A DNA stretch of 60,228 bases, taken from contig JAGAPX010000014.1 of the NCBI GenBank assembly GCA_017623055.1, positions 1 through 60,228 on the forward strand, written 5' to 3'. The notes beneath the pieces were generated by a model that was not told where the DNA came from, searched no databases, and saw only the letters and a list, made by a program, of their open reading frames with translations. This document shows positions 33,679 through 44,008 of the stretch, one piece after another. This stretch comes from Phascolarctobacterium sp. (GTDB lineage Bacteria; Bacillota; Negativicutes; Acidaminococcales; Acidaminococcaceae). Numbering within the stretch: the stretch's first letter is position 1; every line of letters starts with the position of its first letter. Both the position numbers and the translations under genes were made by a program.

Positions 33679-35408
33679 AACAATATATAAGGCTTTTAGA
33701 GCATCTTGGACCATATAAATTACGCTTGTTTTTTGCTGCCGTTTGCACTGCAATGGCATCTGCTGGTACGGTAGTTTTACCTTGGATTATCAAGGATTTG
33801 GTTGACCAAGTGCTTTCCGAAAAGGATGCTGAAAAATTAACATATATTGCATTAAGTGTAGTAGTAATATTTTTATTCCGTGGATTTTTCTTTTATGGAC
33901 AAAGCTATTTAATAAGCTACGTTGGTCAAAGAGTGGTCATTGATATTCGTAGGGAAGTTTTCAAGAAAATTCAGCGATTGAGCATGGCTTTTTATGATAA
34001 AAATAAAACTGGTACTATAATGAGCTATGTAACCAATGATGTAAGTGCGTTACAGTCTGGCTTAGTAGATAATATTGTGGATATGATTACAGAGGGTGTA
34101 ATTTTAGTTGCATCTATTGTTGCCATGATTTATTTGGACTGGAAATTATTCTTGTTCTCTTTGTGTACTTTCCCTGTGGTAATTTTATTTATTGATTTCT
34201 TCGGGAAAAGAATTCGTGCTTCTGGTAGCAGAATTCAAGGTGCTACTGCAGATTTGACTTCTATTTTACAAGAAGTAGTATCGTCTGCTCGTGTTATTAA
34301 ATCCTTTGTAAGAGAAAACTATGAAATAGATAGATTTGAAGCACAGAATATGCACAATTTTCGTGCGCAGATGAAATATGTGAAACTTTCTGCTACTTTG
34401 ACACCCACTATTGAATTTGTAGCTGCTCTTGGCGTGACTATGATTCTTTGGTATGGTGGCAATAGTGTTATCGATGGGGATATTACTGCAGGTGCTTTGG
34501 TTGCCTTTTTAACATATGCAGTAAACATTTCTAATCCCATTAAACGTTTAAGTAAAGTTATTGCTAATATTCAAAGGGCTCTTGCGGCAGCAGATCGTGT
34601 GTTTGACGTTTTAGATTTGCCTGAGCTTATTCAAAACGTTCCTAATGCTAAAGAGTTACCCCCTGTTAAGGGCAATGTAGCTTTTGAAAATGTTTCTTTT
34701 GCTTATAACAACGATGAACCGATTTTAGACGATGTTAGCTTCAGTGCTACTCCTGGTCAGGTTGTAGCTTTGGTTGGCCCTTCAGGTGCAGGCAAGTCTA
34801 CAGTAGCAAGTTTGTTGCCTCGCTTCTATGAAGTTACAGATGGTAGAATTGTTATTGATGGTTGCGATATTAGGGAAGTTACCATGGAATCCTTGCGTGA
34901 ACAGGTTGGTATTGTTCCGCAAGAGACATTGCTTTTTAATGGTACTGTCTATGACAACATTCTTTATGGACGTTTAGATGCTACCGAAGAAGAAGTATTG
35001 AATGCTGCGAAAGCTGCTAATGCTCATAATTTCATTTTGGAATTGCCTAATGGTTATGAAACCCAGCTAGGTGACCGTGGTGTAAATATTTCTGGTGGGC
35101 AACGACAACGTATTGCTATTGCCCGGGCAATATTAAAGAATCCGCAAATTCTTATTTTGGACGAAGCGACTTCTGCATTGGATACAGAAAGTGAACGAGT
35201 AGTACAAGAAGCGCTAGATCGTCTTATGGTGGGTAGAACATCTTTTGTAATTGCGCATAGACTTTCTACTATTAAGAATGCGGATAAAATCCTTGTTATG
35301 GAAAAGGGTAAAATTGTCGAAGAAGGAAATCATGATGAGTTGATGGCTCAAGATGGCTTGTATGCTCATCTGTATCAAATACAGTATCGAACCAAGGAAG
35401 CTAAGTGA
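33675..35408 (+). CDS. msbA: MsbA-type lipid flippase, ABC transporter
   Basis: This half-transporter flips core lipid A across the inner membrane. The 577-residue protein has six membrane helices (about 1-310) fused to an ATPase with Walker A GPSGAGKST, Q-loop in VPQET, signature ISGGQRQRIAIARA, Walker B ILILDEATSALD and H-loop in VIAHRLST. Its place between lpxB and the Kdo transferase supports MsbA rather than a drug exporter. Confidence 0.93.
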   Translation: MKQYIRLLEHLGPYKLRLFFAAVCTAMASAGTVVLPWIIKDLVDQVLSEKDAEKLTYIALSVVVIFLFRGFFFYGQSYLISYVGQRVVIDIRREVFKKIQRLSMAFYDKNKTGTIMSYVTNDVSALQSGLVDNIVDMITEGVILVASIVAMIYLDWKLFLFSLCTFPVVILFIDFFGKRIRASGSRIQGATADLTSILQEVVSSARVIKSFVRENYEIDRFEAQNMHNFRAQMKYVKLSATLTPTIEFVAALGVTMILWYGGNSVIDGDITAGALVAFLTYAVNISNPIKRLSKVIANIQRALAAADRVFDVLDLPELIQNVPNAKELPPVKGNVAFENVSFAYNNDEPILDDVSFSATPGQVVALVGPSGAGKSTVASLLPRFYEVTDGRIVIDGCDIREVTMESLREQVGIVPQETLLFNGTVYDNILYGRLDATEEEVLNAAKAANAHNFILELPNGYETQLGDRGVNISGGQRQRIAIARAILKNPQILILDEATSALDTESERVVQEALDRLMVGRTSFVIAHRLSTIKNADKILVMEKGKIVEEGNHDELMAQDGLYAHLYQIQYRTKEAK

Positions 35409-35417
35409 GGACTCTAA

Positions 35418-37946
35418 ATGTATATAATTTATAATTTATTGCTCATAGTAGTATTTGTAGTTTTTGTTTTACCATACTACACCTACCGCCTATTTACAGA
35501 AAAAGGTTTTAGCAGACGTTTTCGTCAAAGTCTAGGTAGAGTACATAATAAAGAAATTGAAAAAGTAATGCGTAAGGATTGCATTTGGATTCACGGTGCT
35601 TCTGTCGGTGAAATCGTAGCAACCAGTCCTCTGGTTAAACAGATTCGTAAAGAAATGCCAGATCGTCCTATTTTGGTTTCCGCTTTTACTGTTGGTGGCT
35701 ATAATATGGCGAAACAAATTATTCCCGAAGCTGACGCTATTATTTTCTTCCCATTAGATTTGCCTTTTGTAGCGGAATCTATGGTAAAACGTATTCATCC
35801 TGGTATTTTTATGCCTGTTGAAACAGAACTGTGGCCTAATTTCTTGCGTGCTATCCGCGAACGTCATATTCCTGTAATGATGGTTAATGGTCGTATTTCT
35901 GAAAAATCCGTAAAGACTTATCGTTATTTGTATGGTATTTGGGATGATATGCTTAACACTGTTAGCCGTTTTTGCATGCAATCCAGTATTGACGCTGATT
36001 ATATTTTTAGCTTAGGTGCTGATAAAAATAAAATCTTTGTAACTGGTAATACTAAGTTTGACCAAACTTATGCAGAAGTTACTCCCGAAGACTATGCACG
36101 CTATAAAGAAGAATTGGGATTAGGTGAAAGCTATCCTGTTATTATGGCTGGCTCTACTCATCCTGGTGAAGAAAAAGCACTTTTCGATGCTTTCAAAAAG
36201 GTTAGAGATAAATATTCCGATGCTCGTTTGGTGATTGCTCCTCGTAAAACTAATCGTGCTGATGAAATTGCTAAATTGGCAGCTTCTTATGGCTATGAAA
36301 CTGGATATCGTTCCAAGATGTTAGAGCATCCTGATATGCGTAAAGCATATCCAGTAGTATTGATAGATACTATTGGCGAGTTGGGACGCATCTATGCAGT
36401 TGGTGACGTTGTTTACGTTGGTGGTTCTTTAAGTAAAACCGGCGGTCACAACGTCTTAGAGCCTGCGGCTCATGCCAAACCTATTATTGTTGGTCCTAAT
36501 ATGCAAAACTTTAAGGATTCCTATTCCTTGCTTAGCAAGGTAGGCGCCTGCAAAATGATCAACAATACTACTGAACTTGCTAATGAAATGCTAGACATCA
36601 TTAGTAATGATGAGCGTCGTGCAAAAATGGGTGCTGCATCTTTGCAAGTAATCAAAGAAAATCGCGGTGCTGATATTCGTAGTATCCATTATTTAAAAGA
36701 ACTTTTGGAATTGACTAGTGTTCCGTCTCGTGAATACGCAAGCTATCCCATTAATACCCGTGGTCTTAATGATGAAGGTGGCGGTGGCTTACGTCATAGT
36801 GATGCGCTTATTCAATATATTTACCAAATTGCTTATGGTCCGGAAACACCCTTTTATGGTTGGCTTATCTTAGGCTTCTTGCGTGGATGTTCTTATTTAT
36901 ACGAATTTGGCGTAAGATTGAAGCTTTCCGTTTTCAAAATGGGTTTACAAAAGCGAGTTAAACTTCCCTGCTGCGTAATTTCCATTGGTAATATTACCGT
37001 TGGCGGTACTGGTAAGACTCCTACTGCCCAAAAAATGGCTGATTTAATCAAGCGTATGGGATATAGAGTTGTTATTTTGAATCGTGGTTATCGTTCTCAT
37101 TGGGATAGAGATATTGGCGTTGTTTCTGATGGCAATAAGATTTTTATGACTGCGTATGAAGCTGGTGACGAAGCATACTTGATGGCAAAAACTTTGCCCG
37201 GCATTCCTGTTGTTATCGGTAAGAATCGTGCTGTAACCGGTAAATATGCTGTAGAAAAACTTGGCGCAGAAGTAATCATTATGGACGATGGTTATCAACA
37301 TTGGCATTTGGAACGCGATTTGGACGTAGTTCTTGTTGATACCCTGAATATGTTTGGTAATGGCTGTGTATTGCCGCGTGGTATGTTACGTGAACCTTTG
37401 GAAAACTTGGACCGTGGTGATCTGTTCCTGCTCACTAAAACTGATCAAAGCAGTATTTTAAGTCGTATGCAATTGCGTAAGACCATTGAAAAATACAATT
37501 CTAAGGCTCCCGTTGTAGAAAGTGTTCATCATCCTAAAAACTTTGTGGAAATTGCAGACTGGTATAAAGGTATTACCCAAAACCATATGAATTTGTCTGA
37601 GCTTGAGGGTAAAAATGTTATGGTGTTTTCTGCGATTGGTAACCCGTCTTCTTTTGAACAAACCTTATCCAGTATTGGTTTGAATATTAAAGAAGCAGTA
37701 CGTTATCCTGACCATCATGATTATGGTATGTTGGAAATGCAATATATTAGTGAACGGGCTAGCAGTCAAAAGGCTGTTGCTATGATTACTACTTCCAAGG
37801 ACGCAGTAAAAATTCCCACAGAATTTATTTACTCTGCCCGTGAAATTCCCCTGTATATTTTGAATATGGATATTCAAGTTACAGACGGCTTTGATAAATT
37901 TAAAGAATGCGTATTGAACGCTATTCAAAAGGAGCAAGATAAATAA
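35418..37946 (+). CDS. waaA-lpxK: Fused Kdo transferase (WaaA) and lipid A 4'-kinase (LpxK)
   Basis: This single 842-residue protein joins two enzymes that act next to each other on lipid A. The N-terminal part (about 1-430) is a GT30 Kdo transferase: membrane helix, IWIHGASVGEIVATSPL, MPVETELWPNF, GGSLSKTGGHNVLEPAA. After a Gly-rich linker (about 445-460) comes LpxK, with the P-loop GNITVGGTGKTPT (about 522-534), DDGYQHWHLERDLDVVLVD and MLREPLENL. The frame is open throughout, so this is a true fusion. LpxK normally acts before WaaA, and the fusion places both at the same membrane site. kdsB starts inside its stop codon. Confidence 0.95.
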   Translation: MYIIYNLLLIVVFVVFVLPYYTYRLFTEKGFSRRFRQSLGRVHNKEIEKVMRKDCIWIHGASVGEIVATSPLVKQIRKEMPDRPILVSAFTVGGYNMAKQIIPEADAIIFFPLDLPFVAESMVKRIHPGIFMPVETELWPNFLRAIRERHIPVMMVNGRISEKSVKTYRYLYGIWDDMLNTVSRFCMQSSIDADYIFSLGADKNKIFVTGNTKFDQTYAEVTPEDYARYKEELGLGESYPVIMAGSTHPGEEKALFDAFKKVRDKYSDARLVIAPRKTNRADEIAKLAASYGYETGYRSKMLEHPDMRKAYPVVLIDTIGELGRIYAVGDVVYVGGSLSKTGGHNVLEPAAHAKPIIVGPNMQNFKDSYSLLSKVGACKMINNTTELANEMLDIISNDERRAKMGAASLQVIKENRGADIRSIHYLKELLELTSVPSREYASYPINTRGLNDEGGGGLRHSDALIQYIYQIAYGPETPFYGWLILGFLRGCSYLYEFGVRLKLSVFKMGLQKRVKLPCCVISIGNITVGGTGKTPTAQKMADLIKRMGYRVVILNRGYRSHWDRDIGVVSDGNKIFMTAYEAGDEAYLMAKTLPGIPVVIGKNRAVTGKYAVEKLGAEVIIMDDGYQHWHLERDLDVVLVDTLNMFGNGCVLPRGMLREPLENLDRGDLFLLTKTDQSSILSRMQLRKTIEKYNSKAPVVESVHHPKNFVEIADWYKGITQNHMNLSELEGKNVMVFSAIGNPSSFEQTLSSIGLNIKEAVRYPDHHDYGMLEMQYISERASSQKAVAMITTSKDAVKIPTEFIYSAREIPLYILNMDIQVTDGFDKFKECVLNAIQKEQDK

Positions 37947-38680
37947 TGAAAGTTCTTTGTGTTATTCCTGCCCGTTATGCTTCTACACGTTTACCTGGCA
38001 AACCCTTGTCTATGATTGCAGGCAAACCGATGATTCAACATGTGTATGAACGTGCTTGCCAGACAGAAATTCCAGATGAAGTTGTTGTTGCTACTGACAA
38101 TGAATTGGTAGAACAAGCAGTACTTGAATTTGGTGGTAAAGCTGTTATGACTTCTCCTGATCATCCCAGTGGCACTGATCGTTTGGCTGAAGTTGCATTG
38201 ATGTATCCTGATGTTGATGTGATTGTTAACGTTCAAGGTGATGAACCTATGATTCCACCGGAAGTAATTGATCGTTTGGCTGAAACTTTTGAGGATGATG
38301 CTGAACTGAATATGGCAACTATGAAAGTTGTGATGGATGAAGAAGATTATAATAATCCTGCAGCTGTTAAAGTCGTAACTGACTTAAATGGTTATGCGCT
38401 TTACTTCTCTCGTAGCTTGATGCCGTATCCGCGTAATAAACCGGAAGGCTATAAAGTGTTCAAGCATGTTGGCATTTATGCTTATCGTCGTAACTTCTTA
38501 TTAAAATATGCTGCTCTTACTCCTACTCCGTTGGAAAGAGCGGAAAGCTTAGAACAGTTGCGTGCCTTAGAAAATGGCTACAAAATTAAAGTTTTAGAAA
38601 GTGATTTTCAAGGTATTGGTGTAGATACTCCGGAAGATTTGGCAGCGGTTAACGCATTATTTGAAAAAATGAAAAAGTAA
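37946..38680 (+). CDS. kdsB: CMP-Kdo synthetase
   Basis: It activates Kdo with CTP for WaaA. The 244-residue protein shows the nucleotidyltransferase opening [15 protein letters not shown], the [12 protein letters not shown] motif, NVQGDEPMI, and the C-terminal [13 protein letters not shown] and GVDTPEDL stretches. It starts with TAATG coupling to waaA-lpxK and is followed by kdsA after 20 bases. Confidence 0.96.
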   Translation: MKVLCVIPARYASTRLPGKPLSMIAGKPMIQHVYERACQTEIPDEVVVATDNELVEQAVLEFGGKAVMTSPDHPSGTDRLAEVALMYPDVDVIVNVQGDEPMIPPEVIDRLAETFEDDAELNMATMKVVMDEEDYNNPAAVKVVTDLNGYALYFSRSLMPYPRNKPEGYKVFKHVGIYAYRRNFLLKYAALTPTPLERAESLEQLRALENGYKIKVLESDFQGIGVDTPEDLAAVNALFEKMKK

Positions 38681-38700
38681 GATTACAAGGAGGTTTTGTA

Positions 38701-39519
38701 ATGCATATAGTTAAAGTTGGTGATTATCTTGTAGGTCAAGGTAATCCTCTGATGTTAATGGCTGGTCCCTGCGTATTGGAAGGCTACGAACGTAGCTTGA
38801 TGATTGGCCAAAAAGCAAAAGCAATTTGTGATGAGTTGGGTATTCCCTATGTGTTTAAAGCATCTTTTGATAAAGCTAACAGATCCTCCATTAAATCTTT
38901 TAGAGGTCCTGGCATTGAAGAAGGCTTGAAAATTTTGGCTCAAATCAAAAAAGATTTGGGTGTCCCCGTTGTAACTGATATTCATGAACCTTGGCATGCA
39001 GAGAAGGCTGCAGAAGTTGTAGATATCCTGCAAATTCCTGCTTTTTTGTGCCGTCAAACTGATTTGGTTTATGCTGCGGCTAAAACTGGCAGAACTGTTA
39101 ACGTGAAGAAAGCACAATTCCTTGCTCCTTGGGATATGAAAAATGTTATTACCAAGGTAGAGGAAGCTGGCAACCAAAATCTTATGCTTACTGAACGTGG
39201 TTCTAGCTTTGGTTATAACACTTTGGTAACCGATATGCGCGGCTTAGCGGTTATGCGTGAATTGGGTTATCCTGTGGTAATGGACGCTACTCATAGCGTA
39301 CAAATTCCTGGCGGTCAAGGCACTTCCAGTGGTGGTCAAAGCCAATATGTTCCTCATATGGCACGTGCTGCTGCTGCTATTGGCATTGATGCCCTGTTCC
39401 TTGAAGTTCATGACAATCCTGTAGAAGCATTGTCCGATGGCCCTAATATGGTGCAATTGGATAATCTGAAAAAATTATTACAAGACGTAATCACTATCGA
39501 TAAACTTGTACGTGGTTAA
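38701..39519 (+). CDS. kdsA: 3-deoxy-8-phosphooctulonate synthase
   Basis: It condenses phosphoenolpyruvate with arabinose 5-phosphate to Kdo 8-phosphate. The 272-residue barrel carries [20 protein letters not shown], the DIHEPWHAE strand, the NVKKAQF PEP-binding segment and [13 protein letters not shown] cysteine in GPCVLE at the usual metal site suggests the metal-dependent type, though I have not checked all ligands. GGAGG precedes the ATG. Confidence 0.96.
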   Translation: MHIVKVGDYLVGQGNPLMLMAGPCVLEGYERSLMIGQKAKAICDELGIPYVFKASFDKANRSSIKSFRGPGIEEGLKILAQIKKDLGVPVVTDIHEPWHAEKAAEVVDILQIPAFLCRQTDLVYAAAKTGRTVNVKKAQFLAPWDMKNVITKVEEAGNQNLMLTERGSSFGYNTLVTDMRGLAVMRELGYPVVMDATHSVQIPGGQGTSSGGQSQYVPHMARAAAAIGIDALFLEVHDNPVEALSDGPNMVQLDNLKKLLQDVITIDKLVRG

Positions 39520-39539
39520 GAAGAAAGGTGGCTGCTGAA

Positions 39540-40514
39540 ATGGAAGCAATGCTCAAGCATGCGCAAGAGGTTTTGCGTATGGAAGCGGAAGCAATTTTAG
39601 AATTAGTTCCTCGTGTTGACGCCAATTTTGCGGCGGCAATCTCCTTAATTTTAGAATGTCCCGGTCGAACCGTAATTACCGGTATGGGTAAATCCGGTAT
39701 CATTGGTCGTAAGATGGCGGCAACTTTTGCCAGCACCGGTACTCCTTCTTTTTACTTGCATCCTGCAGAAGGTATTCATGGTGACTTAGGTATGGTTACT
39801 GCTGCTGATGTAGTCATTGCTTTGTCCAATAGTGGCGAAACTGGCGAAATTTTAAACATTTTGCCCTCTCTTCGTCGTATTGGCGCAAAAATTATCGCTA
39901 TGGTTGGCAATGCTAATTCTACTTTGGCAAGAAATGCTGATGTTGTTTTGGACGTAGGTGTGCAAAAGGAAGCTTGCCCCTTAGGCTTAGCTCCTACCAG
40001 TAGTACTACTGCTGCCCTGGCTTATGGTGACGCTATTGCTTTGGCTCTTTTGCAAAAACGCAACTTTACTGCCAGCCAATTTGCAGTATTCCATCCTGGT
40101 GGCTCCCTTGGTCGTAAACTGCTGCTTACCGTTGGTAACATTATGCACGCTGGTAATGAAAATCCCTTGGTTTCTGCAGATACTACTGTTCAAGAGGCTC
40201 TTTTTGTTATTACAGACAAAGGCTTGGGTGCAGTTTCTGTTGTGGACGAAGCAGGCAAAATGCTTGGCGTATTGACTGATGGCGATATTCGTCGTGGCTT
40301 GAGTAAAGGCGTAGACTTCTTGCAACATCCTGTTGCTGAGCTTATGACCAAAGCTCCCAAATATATTACTGCCGATAAATTGGCAGCTCAAGCTTTGCAT
40401 CTGATGGAAAGCAATCAACCTAAACCTATTACCGTGCTTCCTGTTGTAAATGAAGAAATGGTAGTAATCGGTTTACTGCATATGACAGACTTGGTAAGAC
40501 AAGGTGTGGTATAG
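39540..40514 (+). CDS. kdsD: Arabinose-5-phosphate isomerase
   Basis: It supplies arabinose 5-phosphate for Kdo. The 324-residue KpsF/GutQ-type protein has a SIS domain (about 30-185: TGMGKSGIIGRKMAATFASTG, HGDLGM, LSNSGETGE) and two CBS domains (about 200-320). The start is uncertain: ATG 39540 follows AAAGGTGG by 9 bases; GTG 39528 lies within that site and would add four residues. It overlaps kdsC by one base. Confidence 0.93.
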   Translation: MEAMLKHAQEVLRMEAEAILELVPRVDANFAAAISLILECPGRTVITGMGKSGIIGRKMAATFASTGTPSFYLHPAEGIHGDLGMVTAADVVIALSNSGETGEILNILPSLRRIGAKIIAMVGNANSTLARNADVVLDVGVQKEACPLGLAPTSSTTAALAYGDAIALALLQKRNFTASQFAVFHPGGSLGRKLLLTVGNIMHAGNENPLVSADTTVQEALFVITDKGLGAVSVVDEAGKMLGVLTDGDIRRGLSKGVDFLQHPVAELMTKAPKYITADKLAAQALHLMESNQPKPITVLPVVNEEMVVIGLLHMTDLVRQGVV

Positions 40515-41050
40515 TGCAAGATAAATTAAGTAAAATAAAATTATTAGCTCTTGATGTTGATGGTGTCCTTACTGATGGCACCATTAACATCAGTGATAAT
40601 GGTGAACTTTTTAAAGGCTTTAATGCAAAGGATGGGTTAGGAATAAGCTGTGCTTTGCGTAGTGGTTTAAAGGTAGCAATTATTACTGGGCGTAAAAGCG
40701 AGATTATCCATAAACGTTCAGCAGAGTTAGGGATAACCTTGCTCTGCGAAGGTGTTAAGGATAAATACGCTGAACTGATAAAACTAACCAAAGAATTAGC
40801 CTTAACCAAAGAAGAAGTTGCCTATATGGGTGATGACTTAAATGATTTGCCTGCCTTTAGAGCAGCAGGCTTTTCCTTTGCACCTCAAGATGCAGTTAGA
40901 GAAGTAGCTAACAATGCAGATTGTGTGGTGCAAAAAGATGGTGGACGTGGTGCTGTACGTGCTGCTATTGAAATGATTTTGAAAGCTCAAGATAAATGGG
41001 AAGGTTTAATGGCCTCTTATTTATTATCAGGGCAGGGGGATAAACAGTAA
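40514..41050 (+). CDS. kdsC: Kdo 8-phosphate phosphatase
   Basis: This HAD-superfamily phosphatase makes free Kdo. The 178-residue protein has the nucleophile motif ALDVDGVLTDG, the conserved ITGRKSEII threonine/serine region and the acidic motif AYMGDDLNDLPAF. Without a large cap domain it fits the tetrameric KdsC type. It starts with GTG inside the kdsD stop (TAGTG) and ends in a TAATG overlap with the next gene. Confidence 0.95.
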   Translation: MQDKLSKIKLLALDVDGVLTDGTINISDNGELFKGFNAKDGLGISCALRSGLKVAIITGRKSEIIHKRSAELGITLLCEGVKDKYAELIKLTKELALTKEEVAYMGDDLNDLPAFRAAGFSFAPQDAVREVANNADCVVQKDGGRGAVRAAIEMILKAQDKWEGLMASYLLSGQGDKQ

Positions 41051-41946
41051 TGTGGTTATACTATGTATTACATACAATTAGTACGGTAGTATCTTGGTTA
41101 CCCTATAAATTAGTGGTAATCCTTGGCAAGGGTGTTGGTCATTTGTACCATAAGATTGCAAAGAAACAAAGAATTCGTGCTGAAGAAACAATTAAAGAAC
41201 GTTTAGGCTATGATGATGAAAAAGCTTATGCTACCATCAAGCGTTTGTTTATCAACTTGGGCATTACCTTTATGGAAATTATGTATATGCCTGCTCTGAA
41301 CAAAGACAATATTCGTGGTCTGGTAACTTTTGACAGACCGGAAGTGTTGTGGGAAACCTTGGACGAAAAGAAAGGCGTAGTTATGCTTGCCTGCCATCTT
41401 GATAACTGGGAATGGCTTGGTGCTGCTTTAGCTTTGAACGGCTTTCCCATTAGTGCTGTACAAAAACCTCAACCTAACAGAGTGTACAGCGATTTCATGA
41501 ATGAATTGCGTGAAGGCGTTGGTCAAGAGATTTTTTCCCGTGGTACTAACGAAATTTTAGGTTGTGCAAGAGCTATGAAAAAGGGTCGTATGTTAGGGCT
41601 TATTGCTGACCAAGACGGCGGTTATGATGGTATCTTTGTGCCGTTCTTAGGGAAGATGGCTTCTACTCCTAATGGACCTGCCTATTTCTCTCGCAAATTT
41701 AAAGCGCCAATTATTCCGATTTTTATTGTGCGCAAACCTGATGGCTATGGTCATTTGGCTATAGTTAAAGACCCTATTAGATATGAATTTACCGGTAATC
41801 AAGAAACCGATGATTATAATGTAACTTTGAAGATGACCCAAGAGGTCGAAAAAATTATTAAAGAGTATCCGGATAACTGGCTGTGGTTCCAACATCGTTG
41901 GAACACTCCGTATACTCCGCCACAGGAGGAAAAGGATGAACAATAA
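41050..41946 (+). CDS. Lipid A late acyltransferase (LpxL/HtrB family), copy 2
   Basis: This 298-residue family member has HX4E at H116-E121 (ACHLDNWE). It differs clearly from copy 1 (copy 1 has TGHYGNWE and a different C terminus), so it is an old paralogue rather than a recent duplication. It lies between kdsC and lptC with coupled starts, so it probably adds the second late acyl chain after Kdo transfer. The acyl-chain choice is unknown. Confidence 0.88.
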   Translation: MWLYYVLHTISTVVSWLPYKLVVILGKGVGHLYHKIAKKQRIRAEETIKERLGYDDEKAYATIKRLFINLGITFMEIMYMPALNKDNIRGLVTFDRPEVLWETLDEKKGVVMLACHLDNWEWLGAALALNGFPISAVQKPQPNRVYSDFMNELREGVGQEIFSRGTNEILGCARAMKKGRMLGLIADQDGGYDGIFVPFLGKMASTPNGPAYFSRKFKAPIIPIFIVRKPDGYGHLAIVKDPIRYEFTGNQETDDYNVTLKMTQEVEKIIKEYPDNWLWFQHRWNTPYTPPQEEKDEQ

Positions 41947-42496
41947 AAATGTAATTCTTGCTGTTCTTGGCGGACTTGCTGTAGCTGGAGCAATAATTTG
42001 CTGGCTTGTTTTTGGTGGTTCTGCTCCTAAAAATGTAGAACTTGGTGAGGGCGTTAAAGCTAAGTTCAATGCTTCTTTGAAAAACAGTGTTATTCAAAGA
42101 GAAAAAGACGGCAAGAAAATGTGGGAGTTTACCATTGGTGAAATAATCAATGATAAAATTACCAAGATGGCAATCTTAAAAGGCATCAAAGGTAAGGTTT
42201 ATCGTAGTGATGGGAACTATATTGACATTGATGCTGAAAAAGGATCCATGAAAATGGGTACTAACAATTTTGCTTTAGAAGGCAATGTCAAAGCTATTGC
42301 TTCTGACGGTGGCAAGCTGTTGGCTGATAAAGTACAATGGATTCAAAAAGGTGAAAAAATCATTGCAACTGGCAATGTAAAGCTGTATAAAGATGAATGG
42401 TTTGCCAGCGCAGATAAGGCAGAAACTACTAGTAGTTTTAAGAGCCTGAAACTGAAAGGCAATGCCATGGTTGAGAAAGGTGGCGACAATCAATGA
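41936..42496 (+). CDS. lptC: LptC-like LPS export protein
   Basis: This bitopic inner-membrane protein with a periplasmic beta-jellyroll receives LPS from the LptBFG complex. The 186-residue protein has an N-terminal helix (about 6-25) and a strand-rich domain with WEFTIGEII, GNYIDIDAEKG and ALEGNVKAIASDGGKLLADKVQW, the LptC/OstA pattern. Its start lies within the end of the acyltransferase gene after GGAGG, and it overlaps lptA by four bases. Confidence 0.88.
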   Translation: MNNKNVILAVLGGLAVAGAIICWLVFGGSAPKNVELGEGVKAKFNASLKNSVIQREKDGKKMWEFTIGEIINDKITKMAILKGIKGKVYRSDGNYIDIDAEKGSMKMGTNNFALEGNVKAIASDGGKLLADKVQWIQKGEKIIATGNVKLYKDEWFASADKAETTSSFKSLKLKGNAMVEKGGDNQ

Positions 42497-43248
42497 TAGA
42501 TAAAAAGAAAGTATTGTTAATGTTGGCTACTGCTGCTATTAGCTGTAGTGTTGCTGCAACTGCTTTCGCTGCTCTTGGGAAATTTAATGTTAAAGCAGAT
42601 GAACTGGAATACGATATGCAAACTGGTCAAGGCAAAGGCAAAGGCCATGTTGTTATTGTTCAAGATGATGGCAAGGCAACTGCTAATTATGCTACCTTTA
42701 ATAGCAAAACTAAAACTGGTACCTTGATTGGCAATGTAATGGTTTACAAAGAAGATGTTCAAATTACTTGTGGAGAATTCACAATGAATAATGAGGATCA
42801 TATGTCTGCTTTGGGTGGCGTTATTGTCATTAAAGAAGGTAAAAAGTTGGAAGCCGACAAAGTGGACTATTATAAATCTACTGAGTTTGCAGAAACTATG
42901 GGTAACTGGGCTCGCTTGACTGATACTGACGGTAGCACCTTAAATGCAGGTAAAATCGATTATGATATGAAAAACGGCATTGCTAATGCATATAATGGTG
43001 TGAATATTGATAGTCCTGCTCGCAAGCTGACTGCAACTGCGGATAAAGCTATCTATGAAACTAAAGCTAATGGTTACGTTGAGCTGATTGGCAATGCACA
43101 CGCAACTCAAGATGGCAATTCTGTAACTGGTGATAAATTGCGCTTAACTAATTCCAATGTAGCCGTTGCTGATGGTAACGTAAAAATTATTTATGTTCCT
43201 GAAGAACAACCTACCAAAGCTACTGAAGAAAAACAAGATTTGGCGTAA
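42493..43248 (+). CDS. lptA: LptA-like periplasmic LPS bridge protein
   Basis: This OstA-like protein stacks head to tail to form the LPS bridge across the periplasm. The 251-residue protein has a signal peptide (cleavage after AFA near residue 25) and repeated strand units such as DELEYDMQTGQGKGKGHVVI, KADKVDY-like and LTATADKAIYETKANGYVELIGNA. It is longer than the E. coli protein (about 185), so one copy would span more of the periplasm. Confidence 0.9.
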   Translation: MIDKKKVLLMLATAAISCSVAATAFAALGKFNVKADELEYDMQTGQGKGKGHVVIVQDDGKATANYATFNSKTKTGTLIGNVMVYKEDVQITCGEFTMNNEDHMSALGGVIVIKEGKKLEADKVDYYKSTEFAETMGNWARLTDTDGSTLNAGKIDYDMKNGIANAYNGVNIDSPARKLTATADKAIYETKANGYVELIGNAHATQDGNSVTGDKLRLTNSNVAVADGNVKIIYVPEEQPTKATEEKQDLA

Positions 43249-43277
43249 GCCTCAAAAAATGATGGAGGGCTAACCCA

Positions 43278-43997
43278 TTGATTATTAAAACTGATAATTT
43301 AGTAAAAACATATGGTGAAAGAAACGTTGTTAACGGTGTCAGCATTGAAGTGGAGCAAGGTACTATTGTAGGTTTGCTTGGACCTAATGGCGCCGGTAAG
43401 ACGACTACTTTCTATATGATTGTTGGCATCGAAAAGCCTGATGCAGGCATTGTTACCCTTGATGGACAGGATATTTCTACTTTGGCAATGTTTGAACGTG
43501 CTCGCGCAGGCATTGGTTATCTTCCTCAAGAAGCTTCTATTTTTAGTAAGCTTACTGTTGAAGAAAACATCATGGCTATTTTGGAAACTACAAGCTTAAG
43601 TGATGAAGAACGTGTGGCGAAAATGAATGCTCTCATTGATGAGTTTCACATTGGTCATATTCGCAAGAGCAATGGCAGCGCTCTTTCTGGTGGTGAACGC
43701 CGTCGTGTAGAAATTGCTCGTGCGCTTGCTACTGACCCTGCCTTCATTCTTTTGGACGAACCTTTTGCGGGTATTGACCCCATTGCCGTTGCAGATATTC
43801 AAGGAATGATTGCTCACCTTGCTAGACGTGGCATCGGTATTCTCATTACTGACCATAACGTGCGTGAAACCTTAAGTATCGTAGACAAAGCGTACATCTT
43901 GGCAGATGGCAGAATCTTGCTGCATGGTGACAGCGAAACTATTTACAATGATCCCATGGCCCGCAAGTATTATTTGGGCGATAACTTTACTATGTAG
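43278..43997 (+). CDS. lptB: LPS export ABC transporter ATPase
   Basis: This cytoplasmic ATPase drives LPS extraction. The 239-residue protein has Walker A GPNGAGKTT, the LptB-type Q-loop region GYLPQEASIFSKLTVEENI, signature LSGGERRRVEIARAL and Walker B FILLDEPFAGIDPIAV. The start is TTG at 43278, 7 bases after GGAGGGC; no ATG is available nearby. It is 11 bases from the permease gene. Confidence 0.95.
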   Translation: MIIKTDNLVKTYGERNVVNGVSIEVEQGTIVGLLGPNGAGKTTTFYMIVGIEKPDAGIVTLDGQDISTLAMFERARAGIGYLPQEASIFSKLTVEENIMAILETTSLSDEERVAKMNALIDEFHIGHIRKSNGSALSGGERRRVEIARALATDPAFILLDEPFAGIDPIAVADIQGMIAHLARRGIGILITDHNVRETLSIVDKAYILADGRILLHGDSETIYNDPMARKYYLGDNFTM

Positions 43998-44008
43998 GAG
44001 GAAGAAAA

